The notes: generated from the letters alone by a model not told the origin. 64,000 nucleotides of DNA from an uncultured Kordia sp. (GCF_947489565.1 NZ_CANLEA010000012.1:124001-188000), one strand, 5' to 3'; counted from the first letter of the stretch, positions 16,817 through 26,779 are shown. Translations and numbers: made by a program.

Positions 16817-18133
16817 ATGAAGTTTAAGAAACCTAAATTAAGTTTTTGGCAAATATGGAATATGAATCTTGGGTTCTTCGGAATTCAATATAGCTTCGGG
16901 TTGCAACAAAGTGCAGTAACTCCAATATATGATTTTTTAGGAGCTGATCCATCGCAAATCCCTTTATTACATCTTGCAGGACCTATGACTGGTTTATTGA
17001 TTCAGCCCATAATTGGAGCAATGAGCGATAAAACATGGCACTCAAAATTTGGGCGAAGAAAACCTTATTTTTTTATTGGCGCAATGATTTGTAGTATTTG
17101 TCTCTTAGCATTTCCTTTTAGTAGTTCCTTATGGATGGCTGCAGGTTTGCTTTGGATTTTAGACGTAGGAAACAATACAGCAATGGAACCCTATCGAGCT
17201 TTTATAGCAGATAAATTAGATAAAGAACAACAACCATTAGGATTTCAAATGCAGAGCTTCTTTACTGGTTTGGGACAAGTGTTAGCAAATGTCTCTTTGT
17301 TTATATTTCCAATGATTTTTATTGGAACAACAGGTTCTTTACCAACTTGGGTGTATGCATCCTTCTTTTTAGGAGCAGTTTGTTCTATTGGTTCCATTTT
17401 ATGGACTATGAAAACCACAGATGAAATTCCTCCAACAGAAGAAGAGTTACTAACTTTAAAAAGTGAGAAACGAAGTGTTTTTTATCCTTTTATTGAAATA
17501 TACGAAGCCATTGGCGATATGCCTAAGGTAATGTGGCAATTGGCGCTGGTATATTTATTTCAATGGTACGCATTGTTTTGTTATTGGCAAAACTCTTCTA
17601 AAAGTGTTGCGCTTTCTGTATGGAATGCCACACCAAAAAGTAATCCGGAAGCTTATGAACAAGCTGCAAGTTGGACAGGCTTGGTAAATGGTTGGTATAA
17701 TGCTGTTACTTTTTTAGTTGCCTTTGCGTTGGTTGGATTCGCAAAAAAATACAGCCCAAAACGTGTACACGCTTTTTGTTTAGTACTAGCGGCTATTGGA
17801 TTTTTAGTGTTTCCGCATATCGAAAATAAAAACATATTATTTTTTGCCATTACTGGATTTGGTATTGGTTGGGCTAGTATGATGGGAATTCCGTATTTAA
17901 TGGTGGTACACAAAATTCCAAAGGAGCGCTACGGTGTGTATATGGGAATTATTAATATGATGATTGTCATTCCAATGTTGCTTCAAACCGTATCATTTGG
18001 CTATATACTAGAACATTTTTTAAACAACGATCCGCGAAATGCCATCACATTTGCAGGCGTATTATTATTAATTAGTGCTGTATGTACATTATTGATTCAA
18101 ACAAAATCAAAAGAAAAAGTTGCAATTACATGA
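16817..18133 (+). CDS. MFS sugar transporter, GPH/SLC45-like (sucrose symporter, inferred)
   Basis: A 438-residue polytopic inner-membrane protein with about 12 hydrophobic segments. The loop after the second segment carries SKFGRRKPYFFIGA, the GRRKP signature of glycoside-pentoside-hexuronide and SLC45-type sucrose/maltose transporters. The N-terminus (FWQIWNMNLGFFGIQYSFGLQQ) is also typical of this group. It would bring sucrose from periplasm to cytoplasm with a proton. Its stop overlaps the start of the invertase gene (ATGA), consistent with coupled translation. Family firm, substrate inferred from neighbours. Confidence 0.9.
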   Translation: MKFKKPKLSFWQIWNMNLGFFGIQYSFGLQQSAVTPIYDFLGADPSQIPLLHLAGPMTGLLIQPIIGAMSDKTWHSKFGRRKPYFFIGAMICSICLLAFPFSSSLWMAAGLLWILDVGNNTAMEPYRAFIADKLDKEQQPLGFQMQSFFTGLGQVLANVSLFIFPMIFIGTTGSLPTWVYASFFLGAVCSIGSILWTMKTTDEIPPTEEELLTLKSEKRSVFYPFIEIYEAIGDMPKVMWQLALVYLFQWYALFCYWQNSSKSVALSVWNATPKSNPEAYEQAASWTGLVNGWYNAVTFLVAFALVGFAKKYSPKRVHAFCLVLAAIGFLVFPHIENKNILFFAITGFGIGWASMMGIPYLMVVHKIPKERYGVYMGIINMMIVIPMLLQTVSFGYILEHFLNNDPRNAITFAGVLLLISAVCTLLIQTKSKEKVAIT

Positions 18134-19305
18134 TAAATCAATCATACATACAAGCTAAAAAACTACTTTTTAAAGCGAGTTCTGTAAAAGGTTTTTTAGC
18201 GAGTGCCGAAAATATCACAAATTATAAACGTGTTTGGGCGCGCGATGGTGTTATTTGCGGACTTTCTGCCTTGTTAGATGGTGATGAAACATTAGTAAAA
18301 ACATTCAAAAACACACTACAAACACTTGCGAATCATCAACATGAATTAGGACAAATTCCATCCAATGTTTTTTTTAAAGAAACTAATGAAGTTGAAGTTA
18401 GTTTTGGCGGATTAGCAGGTCGCGTAGATACTATTTCATGGTTTATAATAGGTGTTTGTAATTATTGTTGGATAAAGAGGGATGATGAATTACTAGAAAA
18501 ATTACTCCCAAATATTGAAAAAGGATTCAAGCTATTGGAAGCATGGGAATTCAATAACAATGATTTAATATATACGCCACGATCTGGGAATTGGGCAGAT
18601 GAATATATTACTGAAGGACATACATTTTACGATCAAGTTTTACGCTTATGGGCGTTGCGATGTGTGCAAAGGTTAAAACCGTCTGAGAAGTTTCAAATAA
18701 AGATTGATCGCATCACAGAGAAATTAAACGGAAATTATAGAAAAACAAGCTATCAAACACCTTTTCATCCAAAGGCATACAACAATTTGGAAGATACTTC
18801 TTATTGGATGGCTTCTGTAAATCCTTCAGGGTACCAAACGATGTTTGATGCATTTGCAAATTCCATTGCACAACTATTACAACTTGGAGATTCTGTTTTT
18901 CAAAAAGAAGTAACACGTTATTCTGAAGAATTGCGAGAAAGCTTACCGCTAAATTTATTACCTGCATTTTGGAAAACGATTCAAGAAGAAGATGACGATT
19001 GGAAATTGCTTGTCAATAATTGTAAATATGAGTTTAGAAATTTCCCGTATGAATTTCATAATGGCGGTACTTGGCAAATGGTAAATGGTTTTTACGGAAT
19101 GAGTTTGGTAAGTCAAAATTATATAGAGAATCCTCAAAGTGTGTTGAAAGCAATACAGCAATTAAACGCTAAAGAGAATTATGGCTTCTATGAAAATTTC
19201 AACACTAAAACTCAGAAAGCTATCGGAGTTCCGCAGTGTACATGGAGCGCCGCAGGAGAAATATTATTAGAACAATACATTAACGGAAAAAGATTATTAG
19301 TTTGA
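18130..19305 (+). CDS. Cytoplasmic glycoside hydrolase, GH100-like neutral invertase
   Basis: A 391-residue protein starting MINQSYIQAKKLL at 18130, the ATG overlapping the MFS stop; an upstream in-frame ATG lies within the transporter gene and is rejected. There is no signal peptide, so it acts in the cytoplasm. The alpha/alpha-barrel family pattern is clear: VWARDGVICGLSAL near residue 36, GRVDTISWFIIG near 100, GNWADEY near 155, and HNGGTWQMVNGFYG near 310. These match neutral/alkaline invertases and related amylo-1,6-glucosidase-type enzymes. Followed by a fructokinase, hydrolysis of sucrose to glucose and fructose is the best fit. An alpha-glucosidase of another specificity is the main alternative. 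Confidence 0.82.
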   Translation: MINQSYIQAKKLLFKASSVKGFLASAENITNYKRVWARDGVICGLSALLDGDETLVKTFKNTLQTLANHQHELGQIPSNVFFKETNEVEVSFGGLAGRVDTISWFIIGVCNYCWIKRDDELLEKLLPNIEKGFKLLEAWEFNNNDLIYTPRSGNWADEYITEGHTFYDQVLRLWALRCVQRLKPSEKFQIKIDRITEKLNGNYRKTSYQTPFHPKAYNNLEDTSYWMASVNPSGYQTMFDAFANSIAQLLQLGDSVFQKEVTRYSEELRESLPLNLLPAFWKTIQEEDDDWKLLVNNCKYEFRNFPYEFHNGGTWQMVNGFYGMSLVSQNYIENPQSVLKAIQQLNAKENYGFYENFNTKTQKAIGVPQCTWSAAGEILLEQYINGKRLLV

Positions 19306-20243
19306 TCACAAATAAAGAAATAGATATTCTTTGCGTAGGTGAAGCCTTGGTAGATTTTATTGGACATCAAGAAGGTGTGCTTACCAACAATACCAGAGAT
19401 TACCATAGATATTTAGGCGGATCGCCAACCAATGTAGCGATGAATACGGCACGTTTAGGACTCAGCACAACGTTGGTGGCAAGTATTGGCGATGACGGAT
19501 TGGGTGCGTATATTTTAGAAAGATTAGATGAAGTTGACATCAACGTTGACCATGTTAAAACTGTTGCTACAAATCCTACATCAATTATTTTTGTATCACG
19601 ATCGTTACACACGCCAGATTTTATTCCATATCGAAATGCAGATGTTTTAATTACAGAAGATCAAATACCAACAAGTTTATTGGAAAAATCAACTATTTTT
19701 CACACTACTTGTTTTGCGCTAAGTAAAAATCCTGCTCAAAAAACAATCATTTCAAAAGCGAAAGAAGCATCTGAATTAGGTTGTAAATTGAGTATTGATA
19801 TTAATTATTCTGAAAAAATATGGAAGGATAAAGAAAATGCGTTGCAAATTATCAAAGAATATTGTAGTTACAATCCGTTGGTGAAAATTAGTCAAGATGA
19901 TATTTCACGCTTATTTGATGATGTATTAACTCACGAAGAAGTCTTTGATTTTTTTCATAATTTAGGTGTTGATTTGGTTTGCTTGACCTTAGGTAAAGAA
20001 GGTGTGAAACTATCACAACGCAACCAAAAAGTAATAGACATGCCAGCCATAAAAATCAATAAAGTTATGGACGCAACGGGTGCGGGAGATGCCTTTTGGT
20101 CAGGATTTTTGTTTGCATATCTAAAACACAATACCATTGAAAATTGCCTTCATATAGCATTAAACTTAGCAGCACTTAAACTTCAAAATGTAGGTAGATT
20201 GCCAAATAATATCAATATACTGTCTGAGCTATTGAAAAAATAA
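19302..20243 (+). CDS. PfkB-family fructokinase
   Basis: A 313-residue ribokinase-fold sugar kinase. The N-terminal substrate motif is DILCVGEALVDFIG, then YLGGSPTNVAMNTARLG, and the C-terminal ATP/anion-hole motif is DATGAGDAFWSGF with the catalytic Asp in GAGD. The start is unusual: no ATG lies near the N-terminal motif, and a TTG at 19302 overlaps the invertase stop (TTGA), giving MITNKEIDILCVG. I take this TTG as the start, coupled to the upstream gene. It would phosphorylate the fructose released by the invertase and feed glycolysis. It ends the sucrose operon and is followed by repeat copy B and a terminator. Confidence 0.92.
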   Translation: MITNKEIDILCVGEALVDFIGHQEGVLTNNTRDYHRYLGGSPTNVAMNTARLGLSTTLVASIGDDGLGAYILERLDEVDINVDHVKTVATNPTSIIFVSRSLHTPDFIPYRNADVLITEDQIPTSLLEKSTIFHTTCFALSKNPAQKTIISKAKEASELGCKLSIDINYSEKIWKDKENALQIIKEYCSYNPLVKISQDDISRLFDDVLTHEEVFDFFHNLGVDLVCLTLGKEGVKLSQRNQKVIDMPAIKINKVMDATGAGDAFWSGFLFAYLKHNTIENCLHIALNLAALKLQNVGRLPNNINILSELLKK

Positions 20244-20254
20244 GTTACACACTT

Positions 20255-20322
20255 TCACAAACAAACCAATCTCCTTCAAACCTTCCACCAAAAAGTTCGA
20301 ACTTTAAAGGTTCGAGGTCACA
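20255..20322 (+). repeat. Dispersed 68-base repeat, copy B
   Basis: Nearly identical to copy A, with the same length, the same AAAGTTCGAACTTT palindrome and the same GGTCACA end, placed immediately after the fructokinase stop. Confidence 0.8.
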
Positions 20323-20330
20323 TTAAGCAA

Positions 20331-20365
20331 GAAACCACGTCAAATTGACGTGGTTCTTTGTTTTC
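20331..20365 (+). terminator. Terminator of the sucrose operon
   Basis: Stem AACCACGTCAA / TTGACGTGGTT followed by CTTTGTTTTC, eight bases after repeat copy B. The stem sequence is unrelated to the stem after copy A. Confidence 0.85.
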
Positions 20366-20471
20366 AGAATAAAACCAAACCATTAGTTTGAGTTTTGTGA
20401 AGAAAATAAAGAACTAGAGCGAAAGCTCGTGGTTTCTTATTTGCAGCAGTGAGTTGCTAAGGATCATGAAA

Positions 20472-20577
20472 TAATCCTGCCGAGGTCACAGAAATTGTAA
20501 AAACCTGTAATTTAAAAGATTACAGTTTTTTTTTTGTTTTTATACCCGAGCGGATAATTCTATATAGAACTTTGATT
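20472..20577 (+). repeat. Orphan copy of tRNA-Arg 3' end plus terminator
   Basis: TCCTGCCGAGGTCACAGAAA and the following terminator region repeat 11722-11827 with few changes. No 5' half of a tRNA precedes it, so this is a fragment, not a gene. The upstream 100 bases hold only a small GAGCGAAAGCTC hairpin. Confidence 0.8.
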
Positions 20578-20666
20578 AATTGAAAAAAGTATAAATTGAT
20601 TTTTTCAAAATAGGTAAGTATATGCAATGATCCTATATAGCATATATTATATGCTGTGATTTGTAT

Positions 20667-21104
20667 TTATTTAAGAAGATATTCTAATTCTTCTAATCTT
20701 TTTCGGGTAATAAACACCATATTACTTATGTAAACAATGCTAAACATATTACCTCTAATTCCACTGGTTGCAATTGTGCTTTGTAATCTTCTGTTTTCAA
20801 CCCAATTCTCTTGGTAATTAATTACCAAACTTTTTATAGAATCATTTTTTATCTCTTTTAAATATTCACTGAATTTTATATTCATTAAAGAGTCCATTTT
20901 TTGAAAATAAAGATTTAAGCACACCTTATGAGTATAATTATCTCCTGAAATCGTATTGCCTTCATCATCACATTCGACTTTTTCAAAATTCCGCATATAG
21001 CTTTGGGATTTCATTGATTTAGAATCCTCATAATTTTGCGCACTCAGAGAATGATTAATGACAATACCAAAAATAAAAAGAGATATAAACTTTAATGTGT
21101 TCAT
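20667..21104 (-). CDS. Secreted LprI-like (DUF1311-type) protein, 145 aa
   Basis: Started at the ATG at 21104 (MNTLKFISLFIFG), which directly opens a signal peptide ending near HSLSAQ; an ATG eight codons earlier is less suitable. The mature part follows the pattern of the LprI N-terminal (lysozyme-inhibitor-like) domain: a Cys in HKVCLNLYFQKMDSLMN, a central QENWVENR equivalent to the conserved Q-x-W-x-x-x-R, and a C-terminal R-x-x-x-L-x-x-L helix. The family includes a mycobacterial lysozyme inhibitor; most members have no proven function. Probably periplasmic or surface exposed. Family call by pattern only. Confidence 0.7.
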   Translation of the reverse strand: MNTLKFISLFIFGIVINHSLSAQNYEDSKSMKSQSYMRNFEKVECDDEGNTISGDNYTHKVCLNLYFQKMDSLMNIKFSEYLKEIKNDSIKSLVINYQENWVENRRLQSTIATSGIRGNMFSIVYISNMVFITRKRLEELEYLLK

Positions 21105-21275
21105 TTTTAATGTTATAAATATATGCATATACCTAATTTAGTATATTTTTCTTGTAATCCTAGACCTTAGGCTTCACAAATAAGATAGCCTTTTTTAAAA
21201 CTAAAAGAATTTTAACTAAAAACAAAATTGAGGAGTAGAAAGCAGTGAGAAATGTTCTTTTATAAATTGGTTAAT

Positions 21276-21370
21276 CACTTTCAAATCCTCCCTCAAAAAG
21301 TTTGAACTTTGAAGGTTTGCGATCACTGAAGTTATAAAAACCTGTAATTTATAAGATTACAGGTTTTTTG
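21276..21370 (+). repeat. Repeat copy C fused to the tRNA-type terminator
   Basis: A shortened copy of the dispersed repeat (CTCAAAAAGTTTGAACTTTG then AAGGTTTGCGATCAC) is joined to the same AAAACCTGTAAT / ATTACAGGTTTT hairpin that follows tRNA-Arg. No plus-strand gene lies upstream; the flanking genes are both minus strand. On the minus strand the same hairpin could help end the giant surface protein gene. Confidence 0.75.
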
Positions 21371-21430
21371 TTTTTTATACTCGAGCGAATAATGCTATGT
21401 ATCTACTAATAATTCAATAATTAAAAATGG

Positions 21431-24400
21431 CTAGTTTTCAGGTATTTGTTCTGTAATTTGATAAGTACTGAAGTTCAAAAAATTTCCAGGATGTGTCAAT
21501 ACATTCTGTAGTATGAATGGAGTGTCGGGATTGATTCCTGAATATTGTATGTTTCCATCCATGTTAATATCATTATTTTGATAATCATTTACACTATAGG
21601 TTGGGAAATTTAAGAAGTTTCCTGGGGCATTTAATACTGATGAAAGAATATTTGGAGTATCTGGATTAGTTCCGGAGTATTGAATAATAGCATCTCCATT
21701 AGCATTTCCAGCCCACATAGCTAAATTCCCAGAAGGAGTGCCAAAACTTGTTAGCGCATTTGTTCCGTTAGTAATGATATCACCATTTTTAAAGTTAAGT
21801 TGTGTGGTTACATCGCTTAAGAAGTACGCATTAGCCGTCATAATTCCTAAATGGTTGCGATGCTTGATGGCTATAAAATATTCACCTTCTGGCATTTTTA
21901 TGCTTACTGAAGATATACCATCAACATCAACGATATCTCCATCACGCTGTAATAGAGCCGATTGGCTATATAGAATATTTGTATTGTCATTCGCAGCACG
22001 TAATTCTATCCAAATCCAATCCACTATATTCTTATCAATACTTCCTGTTCCAGTACTTCCTCCATCATTAAACACTGAAATATCACAAGTTAAGTTGTCT
22101 GTATACGGAGAAGTTGTTGGTATTAATCCTCCAACACGTAAATCATCACGCATTAAGGTTTCTTCTCCTGTATTAGGATTTAAACTTGCTCCTTGCAAAT
22201 AGACTTTTGGTGATACTTTTATAATTTCACAATTAGAATCTACACCTCCATCATCAATATTCCAACCGTAGTTGCTTATTAAGTTTTGTCTATCTGATTC
22301 GCCTTCGCAATAATAGCTATTACCGCCACTAAATAAAATATTAGTTGGAATCTGTGTTTCTCCAACTGAAGTATCTAGTGTACTCCAACCAATTAATAAC
22401 GCATCGTAGTTTTCGATAGAAAGTTGAACTCCATTAAACATACCTGCAGCTCCTAAGGTGCCATTAGCTGTTGATAGAGCGCTGATATCCCATGCACCTA
22501 AATTTTGGTCGAATGCTATGGCTCCTGCGAACATTTCGTAAATATTGGTAACGCTACTCACATTCCAGCCTCCTAAATCTTGATTAAAGGATGTCGCATT
22601 TCTAAACATTGTATCTGTTACAAGCACATTTTCTACATTCCAATTAGAAATATCTCCATTAAAACTTGAAGCTTCGTTAAACATACTTCTCATGTTTTCT
22701 ACAAGACCAACATTCCAATCGCCAATCTCTTGGTTAAATGCAGCAGCACTATAAAACATATTTTCCATATTCTTGACTTTAGAAACATTCCATCCGCTAA
22801 TATTTTTATTGAAAGAACTTGCTAAATTGAACATGCTTTCCATGTTTGTTACATTGCCAACATTCCAACCACTAATGTCTTGATCGAAGGATGAGGCTAC
22901 TAAGAAAAGTCCAAACATATCTGTTACCTCGCTTACATTCCAACCACTAATATTCGCATTAAAGTTAGTTGCAGTTGAAAACATTTGTCTCATGCTAAGA
23001 ATGGTACTCATGTCCCAATTATTCATACTATCATGTCCTGTGAAATTTTGGCATCCATAAAACATATAATCTGTAGAGATGACTAATGATAAATCTGGAC
23101 TATCCGTAGCTAATAACTGTACATTAGAACAACCTTGAAAAGCTCCTTGCATTGATTCCCATGAATTTGTTCCCCAATTGTTTATAGCTTGTAGTTTGGC
23201 AGCGTTACTGGTATCTCCTCCTTGAGTTATTTGTGGAAAAGCACCACTAATTCTCACAAAATGATTTCCTGGTAACGCATATTGATGAGACATATTTGTA
23301 GAAACATTTGTGTCTATATTTCCATCTCCCCAATCTATAGTATAACTGTATGCTTCTGAAGGAAAATCGTCTAAGTTTATATAAATAGTTATTGATTCAT
23401 TAGCTTGCGTAGTTTGCCAAGTAGTGATAAAGTAATCACAAGAAGACGCCAATCCTTCATCTGTAATGTTCCAACTATAATCATTTATTAAAGATGCTCT
23501 TGCTGCATAGGCGTCACAATATTGATTCAATCCGCCATGAAAAGTAATATTACTAGGAATATCATCAACATTATCACCAGACATACCACTATTATCTGTT
23601 GCCCAACCGATAAGAGTAGCATCATAATTTTCTAAAGACATGGCATTTGCTTGATTAAAAAACAAAGACATCTCTGTAACATTACTTATGTCCCAACTTC
23701 CTAAATCTTGATCAAAATCATCTGTAAAGGCAAACATTCCAAACATAGTTGTTACACTACTTACATCCCATCCATTTGCGCCTCCTATTTCATGGTTAAA
23801 TTTTTGTGCCCCAAAAAACATTTGAGACATATTGTTTACATTACTTACATTCCAATTAGTTATGTCTTGATTAAAATTGAGACTTATCATAAACATACTA
23901 TTCATGGTAAGGATATTTGAAACATCCCAATCGTTCCAAGAATCATTGGCTGTGCTTCCAACTCCATAACAAGCTTCAAACATACTTTTTAAGCTTGTTA
24001 CATTAGATAAATCTGGAGTGTCGTTTGCTAAAACTTCTATAGTTTCACAACGTTTAAAGGCAGAGTCCATTGATTGCCACTCAATATCTCCCCATTGATT
24101 GATTTCTTTTAACTTACGATTAGGTAAATTAGAATTTCCGGGGCCGCCTATGGAAAAGAATCTTGGAAAGTCTCCATATATTCGTACTGTATAATCGCCT
24201 TCGGCACTGTATTGATGTAATGCATCTCCGGTATAGCCAGAAATTATATTACCATCTCCCCAATCTACAGTATAATTATAACCTCCGCCAATAGTAGGAA
24301 TAAGAATTTCATCATCTTCTCCGTCTCCCTGTTCATTTGTTCTCCAAGTAGTAATAAAAGGTCTTCCATTACTACAAGGTGAGGAGCCGCTTTCTACAGT

Positions 24401-26779
24401 ATAAATAAAACTACAAGAAGCTATGGTTTCTCCTAAGCCATTAATAGCAGCAAATTCCATATACGTATCTCCTATTGGAAAATCGCTTCCACTAGGCAAA
24501 CCAGCAGTTTGTACAACACTTGATCCACAAGATGCACTTACCAATGTAGGTTCGTCATACGTTATAGTAGCGGTACATGAATCTGAATTATCTACTGAAA
24601 ATGTTTGGTCAGTAGGGCAAGTTTCAAATGCTAGAACCTGTTCTGTCACAGTAATAGTAGCTGTACAATTACTTGTAAGTCCATTATTGTCTTCTACAAT
24701 TAGCTCTACAGGATACACTCCTGGGTTACATGAAAAGTTGAGTTCTGCATTTTTAATAAGTACATTTCCTTGATAGGTAACGGTAGAGCCTGGAGTATTA
24801 GTTGTAATATCAAAATAATATGTTTCTCCTCCAATTAAATTGAATGACTCTGTTCCGAAGACAAATAGCCCACCATTTCCTCTAACAGTAACTGCATCTG
24901 TAAGTGTATTTCCATGAGCTTCTGGTCTTGTTGCAATACTACCTGAATTTCTAACAGGAATATCATCCCATAAAATCATAACAATGCCTTGATTATCACT
25001 ACTGGTTCCATTAAAAATAAATTCATATTCTGCCGTAACAGGTGCTACAAAAGAGTATTGATGAAAATAATATGTTAAGTTATTACCAAAATAAACATCT
25101 GTGGGATCAGTATTACTGGTAGCACCATTAAAACTTAATGCACTAAAAGAAAGTGATGCTATACTACAATTATCAAAAGAGCCATTGTTTATATCTGCTG
25201 TGGTCACAGTTGCTAAACCGTTAAAATCTAACGCTACACTAATGTCTTGACAATATGCATTGGGTGCTGAATCAACAACAGTAACTGTAAAAGATTCTGT
25301 AGTAACATTTCCACCGGCATCTGTAAATTCAAATGTATTTATAGTAGTACCTACCGGAAATGGTCCATTATCTGACATACCACTAGTTTGAATGTAAGTT
25401 GTTCCTGGGCAATTATCTGTTATTTGAAAAGTGTATGGAGAAATAAATCCGTCACAATCATCACTTAAGTAAATTGTTTGATCGTCGGGAATACCAGTAA
25501 TAATAGGCGGAGAGTTATCAATAACTGTAACACTAAAAGATTCTGTAGTAACATTTCCTCCTATGTCGGTAAACTTAAATGTATTAACAGTAGTACCTAC
25601 TGGAAACGGTCCTGTACCAGAAATTCCTGCTGTTTGCTCTGTAATTACACCTGGACAATTATCTGTTACACTAGGTGTATAAGCAGTTATAAATCCTTCG
25701 CAACTGTCACTGTCAGAAATGTTAATTATTTGATCTTCAGGGATGCCCGAAACAGAAGGAGGAACGATATCTTGAGGCCTTACTGTAAATGAACAATCTG
25801 TAATATTTCCAGAATTATCTGTGGCTCTGTAGGTCACAGTTGTTGTTTGATTGATTGGAAATATTGATCCGCTTTCAAGACCAGCAATCCGAACTACAGA
25901 TTGAATGCTACAATTATCAGTAAATGTTGGTATATCGTAAGTTACAGGTGCAAGTCCGCAATTATTAACAACAATATTATCTGGGCATGAGGTATTTACT
26001 GGTGGTAAATTATCTACAACCGTGACAGTAGTTTCACAAGAGTCATAATTAAGAGCTATATCATTTACCGTTAAAGTCACTTCGTTTGTTCCTAAGTTAC
26101 TACAATTAAAAGTATTTGGATACACAGACCTATTGACAACTCCTCCAGGAGTATTGTCATCTACATCTAAAGGGTTTAAAGTTGCTTGTCCATTTTCATC
26201 TAAATAAATAGTTGCATTTTTACATTGTGCTTCTGGAGCAATTACATCGGTAAAATGTACTTGAAATTTATGAGACCTACCACTATCTCTAACCCAATTA
26301 CTGGTGGATGGATTTCTAGACATAAATTTACCTTCGCTATATTGAAGAAAATTATGAGATTGGTAAGATACTCTACCAACAGTTCCCGTTATTATAAATG
26401 TATATTGTTGCCCACTGACAACAGGAAATGGTGTAGATAGTTCCGTAATTTGATGCACTACTGATGAACTTGTTTCCCAAGTTATGGGCTGTTGATAAAC
26501 AGGTTCTACAGTATCAACAACTGAAAATGGAACTACATTATAAATGTTTAATGTACCTGTAACAGGTGCGGTTACTTCACTCGTAAACACACTAATACTT
26601 TGTACACTTCCGTTACAAGGAGCTGTAAAAGATTGACCGAAGTCATAAAAACTACTAGAAATTATCCTGTCAAAGTTGTTTTGGTAGATGTTGTCTGGGA
26701 CATTACATGTTTGAGCAAAAACAAAGTTAGAAGATATTATAAAATAAATTAATGAATATATCAGTGCACTTTTTTTCAT
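21431..26779 (-). CDS. Giant secreted surface protein with HYR, PKD-like and BspA-type repeats, 1782 aa
   Basis: The ATG at 26779 opens a clean signal peptide (MKKSALIYSLIYF to VFAQ); the frame extends 14 codons further but without sense. The N-terminal region (to about residue 180) is a jelly-roll-like domain. About residues 190-730 contain several HYR-type domains (each with TDNCxxxx and GxFPVGTT motifs). Two blocks each start with a PKD-like domain (TVDWGDGNIISGY; TIDWGDGNIDTNV) and continue with BspA/DUF285 repeats (for example NWDVSNILTMNSMF, GWNVSEVTDMFGLF). The last 250 residues form a module shared with the 2341-residue protein at 34005-41030, with two dockerin-like calcium-type loops (NANGDAIIQYSG; DINMDGNIQYSG). 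BspA repeats are linked to adhesion. No type-A T9SS domain is visible, so the shared module may be the surface-sorting or anchoring part (inference). Confidence 0.9.
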   Translation of the reverse strand: MKKSALIYSLIYFIISSNFVFAQTCNVPDNIYQNNFDRIISSSFYDFGQSFTAPCNGSVQSISVFTSEVTAPVTGTLNIYNVVPFSVVDTVEPVYQQPITWETSSSVVHQITELSTPFPVVSGQQYTFIITGTVGRVSYQSHNFLQYSEGKFMSRNPSTSNWVRDSGRSHKFQVHFTDVIAPEAQCKNATIYLDENGQATLNPLDVDDNTPGGVVNRSVYPNTFNCSNLGTNEVTLTVNDIALNYDSCETTVTVVDNLPPVNTSCPDNIVVNNCGLAPVTYDIPTFTDNCSIQSVVRIAGLESGSIFPINQTTTVTYRATDNSGNITDCSFTVRPQDIVPPSVSGIPEDQIINISDSDSCEGFITAYTPSVTDNCPGVITEQTAGISGTGPFPVGTTVNTFKFTDIGGNVTTESFSVTVIDNSPPIITGIPDDQTIYLSDDCDGFISPYTFQITDNCPGTTYIQTSGMSDNGPFPVGTTINTFEFTDAGGNVTTESFTVTVVDSAPNAYCQDISVALDFNGLATVTTADINNGSFDNCSIASLSFSALSFNGATSNTDPTDVYFGNNLTYYFHQYSFVAPVTAEYEFIFNGTSSDNQGIVMILWDDIPVRNSGSIATRPEAHGNTLTDAVTVRGNGGLFVFGTESFNLIGGETYYFDITTNTPGSTVTYQGNVLIKNAELNFSCNPGVYPVELIVEDNNGLTSNCTATITVTEQVLAFETCPTDQTFSVDNSDSCTATITYDEPTLVSASCGSSVVQTAGLPSGSDFPIGDTYMEFAAINGLGETIASCSFIYTVESGSSPCSNGRPFITTWRTNEQGDGEDDEILIPTIGGGYNYTVDWGDGNIISGYTGDALHQYSAEGDYTVRIYGDFPRFFSIGGPGNSNLPNRKLKEINQWGDIEWQSMDSAFKRCETIEVLANDTPDLSNVTSLKSMFEACYGVGSTANDSWNDWDVSNILTMNSMFMISLNFNQDITNWNVSNVNNMSQMFFGAQKFNHEIGGANGWDVSSVTTMFGMFAFTDDFDQDLGSWDISNVTEMSLFFNQANAMSLENYDATLIGWATDNSGMSGDNVDDIPSNITFHGGLNQYCDAYAARASLINDYSWNITDEGLASSCDYFITTWQTTQANESITIYINLDDFPSEAYSYTIDWGDGNIDTNVSTNMSHQYALPGNHFVRISGAFPQITQGGDTSNAAKLQAINNWGTNSWESMQGAFQGCSNVQLLATDSPDLSLVISTDYMFYGCQNFTGHDSMNNWDMSTILSMRQMFSTATNFNANISGWNVSEVTDMFGLFLVASSFDQDISGWNVGNVTNMESMFNLASSFNKNISGWNVSKVKNMENMFYSAAAFNQEIGDWNVGLVENMRSMFNEASSFNGDISNWNVENVLVTDTMFRNATSFNQDLGGWNVSSVTNIYEMFAGAIAFDQNLGAWDISALSTANGTLGAAGMFNGVQLSIENYDALLIGWSTLDTSVGETQIPTNILFSGGNSYYCEGESDRQNLISNYGWNIDDGGVDSNCEIIKVSPKVYLQGASLNPNTGEETLMRDDLRVGGLIPTTSPYTDNLTCDISVFNDGGSTGTGSIDKNIVDWIWIELRAANDNTNILYSQSALLQRDGDIVDVDGISSVSIKMPEGEYFIAIKHRNHLGIMTANAYFLSDVTTQLNFKNGDIITNGTNALTSFGTPSGNLAMWAGNANGDAIIQYSGTNPDTPNILSSVLNAPGNFLNFPTYSVNDYQNNDINMDGNIQYSGINPDTPFILQNVLTHPGNFLNFSTYQITEQIPEN

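Noticed and set aside
13957-18133. SusCD pair
   Set aside because: No SusD-like lipoprotein follows the receptor; the next gene is an MFS transporter.
20472-20577. Second tRNA-Arg gene
   Set aside because: Only the 3' end is present; no acceptor 5' strand, D arm or anticodon arm can be found upstream.
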